64,000 bases of DNA from Henriciella sp. (GTDB lineage Bacteria; Pseudomonadota; Alphaproteobacteria; Caulobacterales; Hyphomonadaceae). The first letter of the stretch is position 1, and the number at the start of each line of letters is the position of its first letter. The position numbers and the translations under genes were made by a program. Of this stretch, positions 33,110 through 43,742 are shown one piece after another. The stretch lies in NCBI GenBank assembly GCA_012960415.1, contig DUBH01000083.1, positions 109,927 through 173,926 of the forward strand. The letters are read 5' to 3'. The notes under the pieces are model-generated. The model was not told the origin of the DNA and did no database searches. It saw only the letters and a program-made list of their open reading frames with translations.

Positions 33110-35734
33110 ATGAATTTCGATACGTACACAGAGCGTGCGCGAAGTGTAATCCAGTCCGCACAGACAGCCGCGCTCGCCGCAGGGCACCAGCTTTTCCTGC
33201 CCGAGCATATCCTGAAAACTATGCTCGAAGACCGCGACCGGCTCGCCGTGAATCTCATTCGCGCGGCTGGCGGCAATCCGGAGATTGTCCAGCAGAAAAC
33301 CGACGAAGCCCTACGCGCCCAGCCTAGCGTTTCTGGCGGCGATGCAGGTCTTCGCCTCGACCAGAAGACCGCGAAACTCTTCGCTGACGCTGATGCGGGC
33401 GCCAAGAAGGCGGGTGATAGCTATGTCACTGTGGAGCGCCTTCTGATTGCGCTTGCCGGACTGTCGGGTTCGAAAGCTGCCGCGGCCATTGAGGCGGGCG
33501 GCGTAAAGCCCGGTGAACTCGAAGCTGCCGTGGCAAAGCTGCGCCAGGGTCGCACGGCGGACACTGAAAACGCTGAACAGGGCTATGAAGCACTGAAGAA
33601 GTATACGCGTGATCTCACCGCCGATGCGCGGTCGGGCAAGCTCGACCCGGTCATCGGCCGCGACGAGGAAATCCGCCGCACGATCCAGGTTCTGTCGCGC
33701 CGGTCCAAGAACAATCCAGTGCTGATCGGTGAGCCCGGCGTCGGTAAAACCGCCATCGCTGAAGGCCTCGCGCTTCGCATTATCAATGGTGACGTGCCCG
33801 AAAGCCTGAAGGACAAGCGCCTCCTCGCGCTCGACATGGGCGCGCTCATCGCTGGCGCGAAATTCCGCGGTGAATTCGAAGAGCGGCTGAAAGCCGTCAT
33901 CAAGGAGATCGAACAGGCCGAAGGCGGCGTGATCCTCTTCATTGATGAGATGCACACCCTCGTTGGGGCCGGCAAGACAGACGGCGCGATGGACGCCTCC
34001 AACCTGCTCAAGCCCGCCCTCGCACGCGGTGAATTTCACTGCGTCGGCGCCACCACGCTGGACGAGTACCGCAAATATGTCGAAGGCGACGCCGCCCTCG
34101 CCCGCCGCTTCATGGCCGTTTACGTGAATGAGCCGACGGTTGAGGACACGGTCTCCATTCTTCGCGGCCTCAAGGGCCGGTACGAAGCCCACCACGGCGT
34201 GCGCGTCTCCGATGCGGCGATCGTTTCGGCAGCCAGCCTGTCGAACCGCTACATCACGGACCGCTTCCTGCCGGACAAGGCGATCGACCTCATGGACGAG
34301 GCCGCCTCGCGTCTTCGCATGCAGGTCGACTCCAAGCCTGAAGCGCTCGACGAGATCGACCGGCGCCTTCTCCAGCTCAAGATTGAGGCCGAAGCCCTCA
34401 AGAAGGAGAAGGATCAGGCCTCGAAGGACAGGCTCGAAGCCATTGAGGACCAGATTGCAGAACTGCAGTCTGAATCCGATGAGCTGACCACCGCCTGGGC
34501 TGCCGAGAAGGACAAGCTGAAAGGCGCCGCCTCTGCCAAGGAAGAGCTGGACCGTGCCAACTCTGAAATGGCTGAAGCCCAGCGCCGGGGCGACCTCTCA
34601 CGTGCCTCAGAGCTGAAGTACGCGGTCATTCCTGAACTGGAGGCCCGTATCGCAGCGGTCGAACGCGCCGAAGCCGGGGATAAGGAAGATGACGGTCTCG
34701 TTTCGGAGGTCGTGCGTCCAGAGCATATCGCCGCCGTCGTCTCCAAGTGGACCGGCATCCCCGTCGACAAGATGATGGAGGGTGAACGCGAAAAGCTTTT
34801 GCGTATGGAAGACGCGCTCATGAGGCGTGTTGTCGGTCAGGAAGAGGCGCTTGCGGCTGTCTCGAACGCCGTCCGGCGCGCGCGTGCCGGCCTGCAGGAC
34901 CCGAACCGGCCCATCGGCTCCTTCCTCTTCATCGGTCCGACCGGTGTCGGTAAGACGGAGCTGACGAAGGCGCTCGCCGAATTCATGTTCGACGACGACT
35001 CGGCGGTGCTGCGCCTCGACATGTCGGAATTCCAGGAGAAGCATTCGGTCGCAAGACTGATCGGCGCGCCTCCCGGTTATGTCGGCTATGAAGAAGGCGG
35101 CGTGCTTACTGAAGCTGTCCGGCGCCGGCCCTATCAGGTCGTCCTGTTCGACGAGGTAGAGAAGGCCCATCCGGACCTCTTCAACACGCTGCTTCAGGTG
35201 CTCGATGATGGCCGTCTCACCGATGGCCATGGCCGCACGGTGGACTTCCGTAACACCATCATCATCATGACCTCGAACCTTGGCGCAGATGCGCTCGCCA
35301 GCGGTGACGCCGGTGAGATCAATGACGCCCAGCGCGAAGCGGTGATGATGGCGGTCCGGGCCCACTTCCGGCCAGAGTTCATCAACCGGATCGATGAGAT
35401 CGTCTTCTTCAAACGGCTCGGCCGCGCAGAGATCGACCACGTTGTCGATATCCAGATGGCCCGCCTGTCGAAGCTGCTGGCTGATCGCAAGATCAAGGTC
35501 GATCTGACCGAAGCAGCCCGCACCTGGCTCGCTGACCGTGGATATGACCCGGTCTATGGCGCGCGCCCTCTCAAGCGCGTTATCCAGAAAGAGCTTCAGG
35601 ACCCGCTGGCCCGGCTCGTTCTCGAAGGCAAGGTCGCTGACAATTCGACGGTCAAAGTCGATGTCGAAGGCGACGCGCTCTCGATCAATGGCGTGCCGAA
35701 CGACTTCGCCAAGGGTGCCGCTGCCCTGAACTGA
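33110..35734 (+). CDS. clpB: Disaggregase ClpB
   Basis: 874-residue Hsp100 ATPase that pulls aggregated protein apart together with DnaK. N-domain (1-145), first AAA+ module with Walker [10 protein letters not shown] and Walker [12 protein letters not shown], coiled-coil middle domain (about 410-530, [21 protein letters not shown]), second AAA+ module with GPTGVGKTE and [11 protein letters not shown], and the pore loop GYVGYEEGG. The first pore loop region [11 protein letters not shown] is also intact. No internal GTG start is needed, but a shorter ClpB form is possible. AAAGGGG precedes the ATG. Transcribed from a sigma-32-type promoter, right after rpoH. Confidence 0.97.
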   Translation: MNFDTYTERARSVIQSAQTAALAAGHQLFLPEHILKTMLEDRDRLAVNLIRAAGGNPEIVQQKTDEALRAQPSVSGGDAGLRLDQKTAKLFADADAGAKKAGDSYVTVERLLIALAGLSGSKAAAAIEAGGVKPGELEAAVAKLRQGRTADTENAEQGYEALKKYTRDLTADARSGKLDPVIGRDEEIRRTIQVLSRRSKNNPVLIGEPGVGKTAIAEGLALRIINGDVPESLKDKRLLALDMGALIAGAKFRGEFEERLKAVIKEIEQAEGGVILFIDEMHTLVGAGKTDGAMDASNLLKPALARGEFHCVGATTLDEYRKYVEGDAALARRFMAVYVNEPTVEDTVSILRGLKGRYEAHHGVRVSDAAIVSAASLSNRYITDRFLPDKAIDLMDEAASRLRMQVDSKPEALDEIDRRLLQLKIEAEALKKEKDQASKDRLEAIEDQIAELQSESDELTTAWAAEKDKLKGAASAKEELDRANSEMAEAQRRGDLSRASELKYAVIPELEARIAAVERAEAGDKEDDGLVSEVVRPEHIAAVVSKWTGIPVDKMMEGEREKLLRMEDALMRRVVGQEEALAAVSNAVRRARAGLQDPNRPIGSFLFIGPTGVGKTELTKALAEFMFDDDSAVLRLDMSEFQEKHSVARLIGAPPGYVGYEEGGVLTEAVRRRPYQVVLFDEVEKAHPDLFNTLLQVLDDGRLTDGHGRTVDFRNTIIIMTSNLGADALASGDAGEINDAQREAVMMAVRAHFRPEFINRIDEIVFFKRLGRAEIDHVVDIQMARLSKLLADRKIKVDLTEAARTWLADRGYDPVYGARPLKRVIQKELQDPLARLVLEGKVADNSTVKVDVEGDALSINGVPNDFAKGAAALN

Positions 35735-35756
35735 TCAGGCAGCGACAGACCTGACA

Positions 35757-35796
35757 TCCTCACCCGGCCCCTTAGCGGGCCGGGTGATTTTCATTC
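35757..35796 (+). terminator. Bidirectional terminator between clpB and S9 peptidase
   Basis: Stem TCACCCGGCCC/GGGCCGGGTGA with TTTTC tail on the plus strand. It reaches into the last codons of the convergent peptidase gene. Confidence 0.8.
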
Positions 35797-37727
35797 AGAA
35801 ACGCAAACGTCTCACGCAGCACCTGCGCGCGCACATCCGAGCCGCCAATATAGTGGTCGGCCTCACCCAGACTTACGGATCTGAAGCCGGACTTCCCATC
35901 AAGCGCGCTCGCCATCAGCCGCGCCTGCCCCGTGCGCACAACGAGGTCATTCTCCGCATGGAGGATCAGGATCGGCTGGTCATACTCGCCTGCCCGCGCC
36001 ACCGGAGAGATCACCGCGCGCTCGGCCTCTGAATCAAACCGGTTCAGACCGAGATAGCGCTCCCAGTACTGGCCAGTCTCGGACTCAAGCTCGAACGCCC
36101 CGACATGGGCGAAGGGCTGGGTGACACCATTCACGGAAATGAGGCAGCGCGAACGCGCCTTATCTTTCAGCCCCATCATCAGCGCGGCGTAGCCGCCATA
36201 GCTCGCCCCAGCGACACAGTAAGCATCTTCTGCGACAAGGCCCTGGCTCACCGCCCATGCGCCCGTATCGGCGATGTCATCGATCATCTTGCCGCCAAAC
36301 TCACCAAAGCCCGCATTGCGGAAGCCCTGCCCATAGCAGCTGGAGCCGCGGAAATTAGGCTGGATGACGAGATACCCTTCTGCTGCAAGCGCCTGCGCCC
36401 ACCAGTCATAGCCGAGACCATCGCTCGCTTCAGGGCCGCCATGGGGCATGATCACGGTCGGGAATGGGCCATCCTCCAGCGTGCGGCCGGGCGGAACTGT
36501 CAGGAAGGTCTCAACCTGTAGCCCATCGCGCGCCCGGATCTCGCGCGTCACGACCTGGCCGGTCGCCGCCTCTGCAAGATGGGACGCGGCTGAACCAATC
36601 GGCCCCAGCGCCCCTGCAGCCCGGTCGAACACATAATAGTCAGCGGGCCTGCCGGGTTCTGCAGCGGAGATTGCAATCTTCGACCGGTCGCGGTTCCAGG
36701 ATTCAATATTCACTCTCTTGCCCGCAAGCGCCCCGCTCAACTGGCCAAGCACATCGCTCAGGACCGGGTCGGTAAACACCTGCTGTGTCATCCCGTCGAA
36801 ATACTCGAAGCCCACAATGCTGCGGGTATAGGAATCGCGTAGGGGGTTGGCCCGGCCGACGTCGATGCCTGCCAGACGGATCGGCTCCATCGAGCCATCT
36901 TCAAGCGACATGAAATACAGCCCATCCTCGTCGCCGACATCGCGGAAGATGATCAGGTTGCCACTCGCCTGATCAAGGCCAAGAACCGCAAAGTCATTGG
37001 CACTGGCGCTATCATACGTGAACAGCGTGCGGTTATTGCTGCGGAGCTCTCGCCTTGTGGAGCGGTCCGGGCTGACGATTTCAGCGACAACATCGCCCTC
37101 AGCGTCGAACCAGGCGCTGAGAGTAGATTTCAGCAGGGTGCGTTCACGGCGCGACTTGCCATTATCGAGCCGCGTCTTGAACGTCGCGATCGACCAGGCC
37201 GTCCCGCCCCGGTCCGGCCGGATACTACCTAATGAATGCTCGCTCTGGCCTGTATTTGCGGTCACAGCTGCCATCATGACGTGCTGGTCATCATCCGGCA
37301 GAACGGACACGACCGACTGCCCGTCAAGGATCATCCCCTCATCATTGAGGAGGACGTTGAGCTCATTGTCATCGATGTCGTAAGAGAGCGCCTGCAGGAA
37401 ATTATAGTCCCTTTGCCCGTCCACGGTCTGCAGCGATTTGAAGGTCGAGACATTGATGATGAGGTAGTCATCAGACGGCCAGTAAAACCCCTGGAGGCGA
37501 ACTTCCCCGCCGAGCGGGATGAATGCGACATCCTGAGCCTTCGCAATATTGAAGATACAGACCGATGGCTGGCCCTGCGGCGAGCAGTGTACGGCAAGCA
37601 GATCACCTGTCGGAGACAGGCTCGGCCACTTCACGCCGTCGGCGCGCCCGTACAGGTCCGCCGTATCTGCGGACGACGGCAGTCCTGCAGTGAATACTAC
37701 ACAAAGCGCCGCGATCAATTTTTTCAT
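35772..37727 (-). CDS. Exported S9 prolyl-oligopeptidase-family peptidase
   Basis: 651 residues: signal peptide (1-19), a beta-propeller (about 25-380) and a C-terminal alpha/beta hydrolase. Catalytic triad is S509 in GASYGGYAAL, D594 in LHAENDLVV and H625 in GEADHYIGG; the oxyanion strand HGGPEASDGLGYDWWAQ is present. Likely an aminopeptidase or dipeptidyl-type exopeptidase for peptides in the periplasm. Many alphaproteobacteria with Oar receptors hold several of these, suggesting peptide scavenging, which is inference. Convergent with clpB. Confidence 0.88.
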   Translation of the reverse strand: MKKLIAALCVVFTAGLPSSADTADLYGRADGVKWPSLSPTGDLLAVHCSPQGQPSVCIFNIAKAQDVAFIPLGGEVRLQGFYWPSDDYLIINVSTFKSLQTVDGQRDYNFLQALSYDIDDNELNVLLNDEGMILDGQSVVSVLPDDDQHVMMAAVTANTGQSEHSLGSIRPDRGGTAWSIATFKTRLDNGKSRRERTLLKSTLSAWFDAEGDVVAEIVSPDRSTRRELRSNNRTLFTYDSASANDFAVLGLDQASGNLIIFRDVGDEDGLYFMSLEDGSMEPIRLAGIDVGRANPLRDSYTRSIVGFEYFDGMTQQVFTDPVLSDVLGQLSGALAGKRVNIESWNRDRSKIAISAAEPGRPADYYVFDRAAGALGPIGSAASHLAEAATGQVVTREIRARDGLQVETFLTVPPGRTLEDGPFPTVIMPHGGPEASDGLGYDWWAQALAAEGYLVIQPNFRGSSCYGQGFRNAGFGEFGGKMIDDIADTGAWAVSQGLVAEDAYCVAGASYGGYAALMMGLKDKARSRCLISVNGVTQPFAHVGAFELESETGQYWERYLGLNRFDSEAERAVISPVARAGEYDQPILILHAENDLVVRTGQARLMASALDGKSGFRSVSLGEADHYIGGSDVRAQVLRETFAFLNENHPAR

Positions 37728-37990
37728 GGATCACCTCCCTCTCAACCTCAAGGCTAGAGAGGGGCGCTAACGCGCGCAACTGTACAACAGCTTTACGCTG
37801 CGCGTTTGCATCAAGGTTCTCACTACCCCAGCCAGAGAGAGCCGGATCTCCGCAAAAATGCATGGGTGCGCTGCACAAATATACCTTTAAATTTATGCTG
37901 CACGCGCGAAGTTGTTGTTGTGCACCTGCGAAATAGCAGGGCCGGACCAAGGGCAACGACCCAGCAATTCAAATCGAAAAGGGCTCGATT
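37728..37990. other. Intergenic promoter region of S9 peptidase and UrcA protein
   Basis: 263 bases between divergent genes. AT-rich around 37875-37910 with two GCTGCAC copies 28 bases apart (37868 and 37897 regions), plausibly an operator of the UrcA gene. No gene is seen. Confidence 0.4.
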
Positions 37991-38341
37991 ATGAAAAAGC
38001 GTATTTCCTCCTTCCTCTTCGCAATGTCCATCTTTGGCGGCGTTGCTCACGCAGAAACCGACTATAAGGCCGTCTCCGCGACGCTGACTTATGACGAAGC
38101 CGCACTCGCGACCGAAGCCGGCGCCGCTGAAGTGCTCGCAGACCTCGAACTGCAAGCCGAGCGCGCCTGCCGCAAGGTTTCGCTCGTCACCATTGGCCTT
38201 TCGGTTGACGAAGTCTGCGCAGAAGACCTGATGTACCAGGCCGTCGACACGATCGGTCACCGCAACCTGTCCATGCAGTATGCAGACTCGACCTACTTCA
38301 CCGTAGCACCGTCCGAGCGCATCCAGCTCGCAGCACGCTAA
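37991..38341 (+). CDS. UrcA-family secreted protein
   Basis: 116 residues with a clear signal peptide (MKKRISSFLFAMSIFGGVAHA, cleaved before E22). The mature part resembles the UrcA family: VSATLTYDEAALATEAGAAEVLADLELQAERACRKVS and the Cys pair C-x(n)-C (ACRK, DEVC). Typical of Sphingomonadales and Hyphomonadaceae; function is unknown, a periplasmic disulfide-linked protein. AAAAGGGC precedes the ATG. Followed by its own terminator. Confidence 0.8.
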   Translation: MKKRISSFLFAMSIFGGVAHAETDYKAVSATLTYDEAALATEAGAAEVLADLELQAERACRKVSLVTIGLSVDEVCAEDLMYQAVDTIGHRNLSMQYADSTYFTVAPSERIQLAAR

Positions 38342-38388
38342 GCGGACAAAGCTTCGCCTCTCCATATTTGAGGGCGACACGCCATCAA

Positions 38389-38424
38389 GAACCCCGGTAC
38401 GGATCTTCCGGCCGGGGTTTTTTC
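38389..38424 (+). terminator. Rho-independent terminator after UrcA gene
   Basis: Stem AACCCCGG/CCGGGGTT with a long loop and TTTTTTCG tail. Confidence 0.85.
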
Positions 38425-38507
38425 GTGCCTAAAATCCGGGATGGGGAAAGGGACCTGGCCCGGCTGATCTTCAGAGCGTGGCAACAGCTGTCGCCCCTCC
38501 ACCACAC

Positions 38508-38551
38508 CAAAAAAAGCCCGCGCTCATCATCTGAACGCGGGCTTTCTTTGA
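38508..38551 (-). terminator. Rho-independent terminator after M23 peptidase
   Basis: Minus strand stem AAAGCCCGCG.../CGCGGGCTTT followed by seven T bases, just after the M23 stop codon. Facing the UrcA terminator at 38389. Confidence 0.85.
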
Positions 38552-38578
38552 CTTGAACCGTATTTGCAGCAGCGCCGC

Positions 38579-39928
38579 TTATGGCGCTGGTGGAGCCTCA
38601 TGGCTGGCCATCATCACGCCGCCGCCATTTGGCGTCGGAGCAGTGCGGCGCATCTGGTCGATCTCGTCGCGGCGCGCAACGAATTCCTCGAACATGGCCG
38701 GGCTGTCTGCCAGTTTGCGGCCGGTCGGCATGTCCAGCGTCATCGCATTGATGTGCGAGCCATTGCGCAGCACTTCATAGTGAAGGTGCGGGCCGGTCGA
38801 AGCACCCGTGGAGCCGACATAACCGATCACATCGCCCTGCTGGACACGTGCGCCCGCGCGCATGCCGCTCGCAAAGCGGGACATGTGGGCATAGGCGGTC
38901 TGGAAGCCGTTGGCGTGCTTGATGCGGATATAGTTGCCATAGCCGCCATAGCGGTTGGCGCGCTCGATCGTGCCGTGGCCGGCTGCGTAGATCGGCGTAC
39001 CGCTCGGGGCAGCGAAGTCGGTGCCCTTGTGCAGCTTGTTGTAGCCGGAAATCGGGTGGCGGCGATAACCGAAGTTGGAGGAAAGACGCGCGCCATTGAT
39101 TGGCGTCTTCATCAGGAACTTCGTGGCGCTCTCGCCGTCGAAATTGAAGTAGTCCGTCGCGCCGTCATCTTCCGGCGTGAAACGGTAATAGGACTTGTCG
39201 ACACGGTGGCCGTTAAAAGCCGCGTAGAGAACATTGCCGGAGCTGACGCGGTTGCCGCGCTCGTCGACCATCTCTTCATAGACGATCTCAAATTCGTCGC
39301 CTGGCTGGACGTCGCGCTGGAAGTCGAGGTCGTAGCCAAAGATCTTGGCGAAATCGACGACCTGCTGGTCATGTGCACCCTGCGAAAGGGCCGTCTGATA
39401 GATGCTGCCATCAATCGTGCCTGCAACCCGCCGCTCGACCGGCTGGGTGTGTGGCTGGAGCACCATCGGCATGAACTCGCCGTCGCTCATGCGCTTGGAA
39501 AGGATCTGGCCGCCATTGTCCCGGCTGAGCGACAGGGAGACGAGCTCAGCAGTGTCTGGCGTATCGCCGCGGAATTGTGCCGTCACATTGAGACCCGGGC
39601 GCACGCGGCGCGGATCGACAAGCTCAGCGTCATAGATCGCCTGGAGCGAACGCGACGCATCGGAACCACCGACGCCAAGTTCAGTTACCAGTTCGATCAG
39701 CGTCTCGCGCGGCTGAAGCGTGCCGTCGCGGGTGATGACTTCGGTTTCGGGATCGAACCCGTCCGCTGTCAGGAGCGTTGAAGCAAGCGGCATGGCGAGT
39801 TGCACGGTGGCTGGGACCTGGGCCTCAGCGGTGCGTGACTGGCCGAGCGAGTGGAAAACACCAAGAGATGTACCAACAGCGGCGATGCCGAGCATGGAAA
39901 GGGTAACTGTACTACGCGATAGATTCAT
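38579..39928 (-). CDS. M23 peptidoglycan endopeptidase (DipM/LytM type)
   Basis: 449 residues with an N-terminal signal-anchor (MNLSRSTVTLSMLGIAAVGTS). The middle has a peptidoglycan-peptidase regulatory/OapA-type region (about 60-280, VQPGDEFEIVYEEMVDERGN). The C-terminus is a LytM domain: SSNFGYRRHPISGYNKLHKGTDFAAPSGTPIYA with the H and D ligands, and the HLHYEV motif. Hydrolyses peptide cross-links in the wall, needed in growth or division. A CtrA-like half box and inverted repeat lie upstream. A terminator follows. Confidence 0.88.
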   Translation of the reverse strand: MNLSRSTVTLSMLGIAAVGTSLGVFHSLGQSRTAEAQVPATVQLAMPLASTLLTADGFDPETEVITRDGTLQPRETLIELVTELGVGGSDASRSLQAIYDAELVDPRRVRPGLNVTAQFRGDTPDTAELVSLSLSRDNGGQILSKRMSDGEFMPMVLQPHTQPVERRVAGTIDGSIYQTALSQGAHDQQVVDFAKIFGYDLDFQRDVQPGDEFEIVYEEMVDERGNRVSSGNVLYAAFNGHRVDKSYYRFTPEDDGATDYFNFDGESATKFLMKTPINGARLSSNFGYRRHPISGYNKLHKGTDFAAPSGTPIYAAGHGTIERANRYGGYGNYIRIKHANGFQTAYAHMSRFASGMRAGARVQQGDVIGYVGSTGASTGPHLHYEVLRNGSHINAMTLDMPTGRKLADSPAMFEEFVARRDEIDQMRRTAPTPNGGGVMMASHEAPPAP

Positions 39929-40009
39929 GTCGAGAAACGGGCCTCCCTGGTCCCAGCGTGCAAGACGCGTGCAGACGGTTCAAGTCTATGCCCCTGTGAG
40001 TTGAATTCC

Positions 40010-40029
40010 TTACCTCGCAATTAAGGTAA
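40010..40029. promoter_or_regulatory. Candidate CtrA site / TTACCT-AGGTAA inverted repeat
   Basis: In the 214-base gap between the divergent M23 and YdbH-like genes. On the minus strand TTAA-TTGCGAG-GTAA differs from the CtrA box TTAA-N7-TTAA at one base; the same bases form an inverted repeat TTACCT/AGGTAA. The chpT gene in this window shows that the CckA-ChpT-CtrA relay exists here. Confidence 0.35.
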
Positions 40030-40142
40030 ACGGATTTATCAACCTGCCCCGCTACTGTAGCTATCGCAGGGACGGGGGCTTCTGCAAGCAGGTGTTCCAT
40101 TACATCTGCATTAGTCGCTGCGATGCAGCATCTGGATACGGA

Positions 40143-43100
40143 ATGATCAGGCGTTTGATTAAAAATCGTCCATGGGCGACCATCAGCTGTGCTGTCGTGG
40201 GATTTTTCCTGCTTGCACTTGGCTCGATTTGGCTCATGCGCCAGTCGATTGCGCGTCACTACACAGAGCGCTGGTGTGCTGCTAATGACCTGACCTGCAG
40301 CTTCGAGATCGACCGTCTCGGCCTGTCCGGCGTCTCGCTGAGCGAGATTTCCGTCTCCAATCAGACGGAGAGAACACCGCTTGAAGCTGGCAAGCTGGAG
40401 GTCGATCTCGACTGGCCGCGTCTCTTTTCGCCGCGTCTCAGCCTGATCAATGTCGAAGACCCCGTCATCCGGCTCGAATACAATTCCGATGGCAGTGTCA
40501 GCCTCGGCGGCCTCGAAGACATCGCCGCGAGTGACAGCTCAGACGACTCGCAACTCAACATTCCCGCAATCCGCCTGCGCAATGCCCGCGTCGAGATTGC
40601 GACCCCCGCAGGCGATATTCGCATGTATGGCGATGTGAATGCGCAGCTGCCGCTTCAGGCCGAAATCCATGCCCGCGCAGAACCTGCCGACCTTCGCACG
40701 GATCAGGGACGCCTGAAAATCGAGGAAGGCCGCCTCGACCTCTCCATCATTGGCGCGGCCGTGCAGGGCAGCGCCCGCTTCCAGTTGAGCGAGGCACGCT
40801 TCGATGCCTATCGGGGCCGCAACATCCTTCTCGATGCCAGCCTGACCCCATCGCTTCGTCCGACACTTGAATTCACGATTGAGGCCGAAGAGAGCGCCGC
40901 ACAGGATATTGCCGCTGAGAACCTCCGCCTGACCGGAACCGCCGGCATCAACCCCGGCAAGCTCGACACCGCCGAACACGGTGCCATCGGCTTCCTTCGC
41001 TCGCTCGCTGTGTCGGGTGAGGCGTCGACGCTGCGCTACAAAAACAATGTGATGACCTCGCCGACACTGACGCTGGACGCCGCCCGTTCGCGCTCCGGCC
41101 CATTGGAAGGCACACTGGCCATCGGCACAGAGGCGGCCACGCTTGCCGGCATATCGCTCGGCCGCTCCACCCTGACTGGGGAAGGCGAAGTGGATGATCA
41201 GCTAAGAGAAATCGCGCTCGCAGGCGACCTCACCATCGCAGAGGCCTCCGTCCCACAAGAGATGAGCCGAGACCTCCTCTCGCCGCTCCGGTCGGGTCCG
41301 CCCTTCACCGCCCACGGCAATGCACTGCGCAGCGGCCTCACAGCTGCCCTGAATGATTTCAGGCTTGGCGCGTCGTACCGTTTCGGGCTCGAGCGCGGTG
41401 CGGGATGGACGCTGGAGACAAGCGAGAAAGTCAACGTGACCGCCGCAAATGGCGCGCAATTCTCGCTGGCCCCCACCGGGAATGAGCGTGTGCTGACCGT
41501 TGCGAATGGGCGGACAGAGCTGAGCGGCATCGCCGCCCTCAATGGTCCATCGCTCCCCTCCCTCGACGCCTATGTGAAGCAGGCTGGCGTCACCGCAGAC
41601 GGGATCCTGCTTGAAACAGGCAGGCTACGGATAGCCCCTTGGAGCGCCGATGGGCTTACCCTGTCCATCAATCTCGACCAGCTCATCCTGAACACTGAGG
41701 CTGCCGAGCCCGGTCTGCAGGCCGTCGGTACGGCCAGCATCGCCGGGCGCATGTTCGGGCTCGACTTTGCCGACACCAGCATATTCGGCGGCGTCGATGC
41801 ACGCCTGTCAGACCCACTACGCGTCCAATCCTTCAGTACACGCTGCATCGGTCTGAAATCCGAGGGCTTCACCTCGCCCGATACGCTGCGCGTCGGCGCC
41901 TTCCTGACAGAGCTTTGCCCACAGGATGGCCGCCTCCTGCGGCGCGCAAATGGCGCGATATCCGGACAGTTTGGCGTCGCCTCGCTTGAGCTGCCCTTCG
42001 AGAGCGAAAGCACGTCGGGCACAATCGCCCTGAATGATGGCGTTCTGGACTGGCGTGCCGCCAGCACGGCCAGCCTCAGCCTCACGGGCCGCCAGATGAC
42101 TGCAGACCTTGAGATAGGCGAGAACACGCTGGTCATCGCGGCCGCGCGGCCAGAGCTTGGCTTCAGAACAGGCCGCCCCCTCTCCTTCTCGGCGCGCACC
42201 CGGCGCACAGAGCTGACCGGTTCTCTCGTTCCTGCGCTCATCGACATTGAGGCGCTGACGCTGGATGCCACACTGCCTGAAACCGGCATTGCGGGATCCG
42301 GCAGCGCAAGCACCGTTATCATTCGCGACAAGAATGAAGACCCCATCTACCAGCCCTTCCAGACCGACCTCAGCGCTGAATTTGCAAATGGCATCATGCA
42401 GCTCAGCGGGCCTCTCCGCACAAGCCGGAGCCAGCGCGAAATCGCTGACCTCCAGATGACGCTCAACCTGGTGGAGCTGGACGGCGAAGCGTCGCTGCGG
42501 TCCCGGGACCTCGTCTTCCAGCCCGGCGGCTTCCAGCCAACTGCCCTCAGTGAACGCGTACGCGGCCTGCTGTCGAATGCGCGCGGGCGCCTGAATGCGG
42601 GCGCGTCCCTCCTTATTGATGGCGGCGACCTCAGCGGCACTGGTTTTGTTGAGGTGCGCGATTTTGGCTTCGACACGCTGCGTGTTGGCGCGGTGAACAA
42701 TATCAATGGGCGGATCGATTTCGACGAGCTGCTTGAGTTACACACCCCGCCCGGCCAGACGGTCACGGTCGGCGAGATCAATCCGGGCCTGCCCCTTCGT
42801 GACGGCGAGATCGGTTTTCAGATCCTTGGTCCGGATGCGGCGATCATCGAGCGCGCCTCGTGGCCATTCGCGGGGGGCACACTGCTGCTCAATCAGTCGG
42901 AGTGGACGATTTCAGGCACCAGCGACATTGTCGAGATTACCGCCCGCGAGATTGAGCTCTCCCGCCTGATCGAGGTTTTCAGCCTGCCTGACATCAACGC
43001 AAATGGAACGGTCTCCGGCACCTTCCCGGTTGAACTTCGCGGCGCCAATGTTTTCATCCGGAACGCCGTCCTTCGCGCCGATGAAGAAGGCGGCACGATC

Positions 43101-43463
43101 GCCTATACCGGCAGCGTCGCAGACGCCGCTTCGCAGGCTGACGAACGGGTCGACATGGCTTTCCGAGCGCTTCGGAACTTTGAGTTTTCGGTGCTTGAGG
43201 TTGGCGCGGATGGCAACCTTACCGGCAGCATGATGATCACACTGGAGCTGGTTGGAAAGTCGCCGGACGTGCTTGGCGGCGCCCCATTTGCCTTCAATAT
43301 CGGCGTTGATTCAGAGCTTTCAAAACTCATCCGCAGCAGCCAGAGCATCACAGGCACAGACTGGCTCGCGGAGGTTCGGAACGGCTCGCTCACTGGCGAT
43401 GATGAAACCGACGACGAGGACAGCGAAGCCCCCGCCGCGAATGACAACCCGTCTGAGCCCTGA
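40143..43463 (+). CDS. ydbH: YdbH-like AsmA-superfamily intermembrane lipid transport protein
   Basis: 1106 residues. One N-terminal membrane anchor (residues 14-36) and a long periplasmic beta-rich body, ending in a YdbH-type C-terminal region (DFDELLELHTPPGQTVTVGEINPGLPLRDGEIGFQIL then SGTFPVELRG). In E. coli YdbH works with TamB and YhdP as bridge-like proteins moving phospholipid from inner to outer membrane. I chose ATG 40143 since the 17 upstream residues look non-coding. It is followed directly by ynbE- and ydbL-like genes, the same order as in E. coli, which makes the assignment strong although sequence similarity in the body is low. Confidence 0.85.
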   Translation: MIRRLIKNRPWATISCAVVGFFLLALGSIWLMRQSIARHYTERWCAANDLTCSFEIDRLGLSGVSLSEISVSNQTERTPLEAGKLEVDLDWPRLFSPRLSLINVEDPVIRLEYNSDGSVSLGGLEDIAASDSSDDSQLNIPAIRLRNARVEIATPAGDIRMYGDVNAQLPLQAEIHARAEPADLRTDQGRLKIEEGRLDLSIIGAAVQGSARFQLSEARFDAYRGRNILLDASLTPSLRPTLEFTIEAEESAAQDIAAENLRLTGTAGINPGKLDTAEHGAIGFLRSLAVSGEASTLRYKNNVMTSPTLTLDAARSRSGPLEGTLAIGTEAATLAGISLGRSTLTGEGEVDDQLREIALAGDLTIAEASVPQEMSRDLLSPLRSGPPFTAHGNALRSGLTAALNDFRLGASYRFGLERGAGWTLETSEKVNVTAANGAQFSLAPTGNERVLTVANGRTELSGIAALNGPSLPSLDAYVKQAGVTADGILLETGRLRIAPWSADGLTLSINLDQLILNTEAAEPGLQAVGTASIAGRMFGLDFADTSIFGGVDARLSDPLRVQSFSTRCIGLKSEGFTSPDTLRVGAFLTELCPQDGRLLRRANGAISGQFGVASLELPFESESTSGTIALNDGVLDWRAASTASLSLTGRQMTADLEIGENTLVIAAARPELGFRTGRPLSFSARTRRTELTGSLVPALIDIEALTLDATLPETGIAGSGSASTVIIRDKNEDPIYQPFQTDLSAEFANGIMQLSGPLRTSRSQREIADLQMTLNLVELDGEASLRSRDLVFQPGGFQPTALSERVRGLLSNARGRLNAGASLLIDGGDLSGTGFVEVRDFGFDTLRVGAVNNINGRIDFDELLELHTPPGQTVTVGEINPGLPLRDGEIGFQILGPDAAIIERASWPFAGGTLLLNQSEWTISGTSDIVEITAREIELSRLIEVFSLPDINANGTVSGTFPVELRGANVFIRNAVLRADEEGGTIAYTGSVADAASQADERVDMAFRALRNFEFSVLEVGADGNLTGSMMITLELVGKSPDVLGGAPFAFNIGVDSELSKLIRSSQSITGTDWLAEVRNGSLTGDDETDDEDSEAPAANDNPSEP

Positions 43464-43530
43464 GCAAACATCTGTTCAAACCAGGTTCAGACACTATGCT
43501 GTAGAGTGAATGCCTATGAGAGCTGTGAAC

Positions 43531-43719
43531 ATGAAAAAAGCTGCCATTCTGGCCCCAGGCCTTGTCGCCATTGCTGCTGCATGCACGCCGACCGTACGCG
43601 TGCAGGCGCCGACAGAGCCCATCACCATCAATCTCAATGTGAAGGTTGAACAGGAAATCCGCGTCAAGCTCGAAAGAGAAGTCGAGGACCTGATCGCCTC
43701 CAACCCGGACATCTTCTAG
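43531..43719 (+). CDS. ynbE: YnbE-like lipoprotein
   Basis: 62 residues. Signal MKKAAILAPGLVAIAAAC with the lipidated Cys, then TPTVRVQAPTEPITINLNVKVEQEIRVKLEREVEDL, the conserved YnbE body predicted to form stacked beta strands that meet YdbH at the outer membrane. ATG 43531 was preferred over 43510 because it opens the signal peptide and is preceded by GAGAG. Lies between ydbH and ydbL. Confidence 0.88.
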   Translation: MKKAAILAPGLVAIAAACTPTVRVQAPTEPITINLNVKVEQEIRVKLEREVEDLIASNPDIF

Positions 43720-43742
43720 GTCAAAGGACCAAGGTTTCAGAC

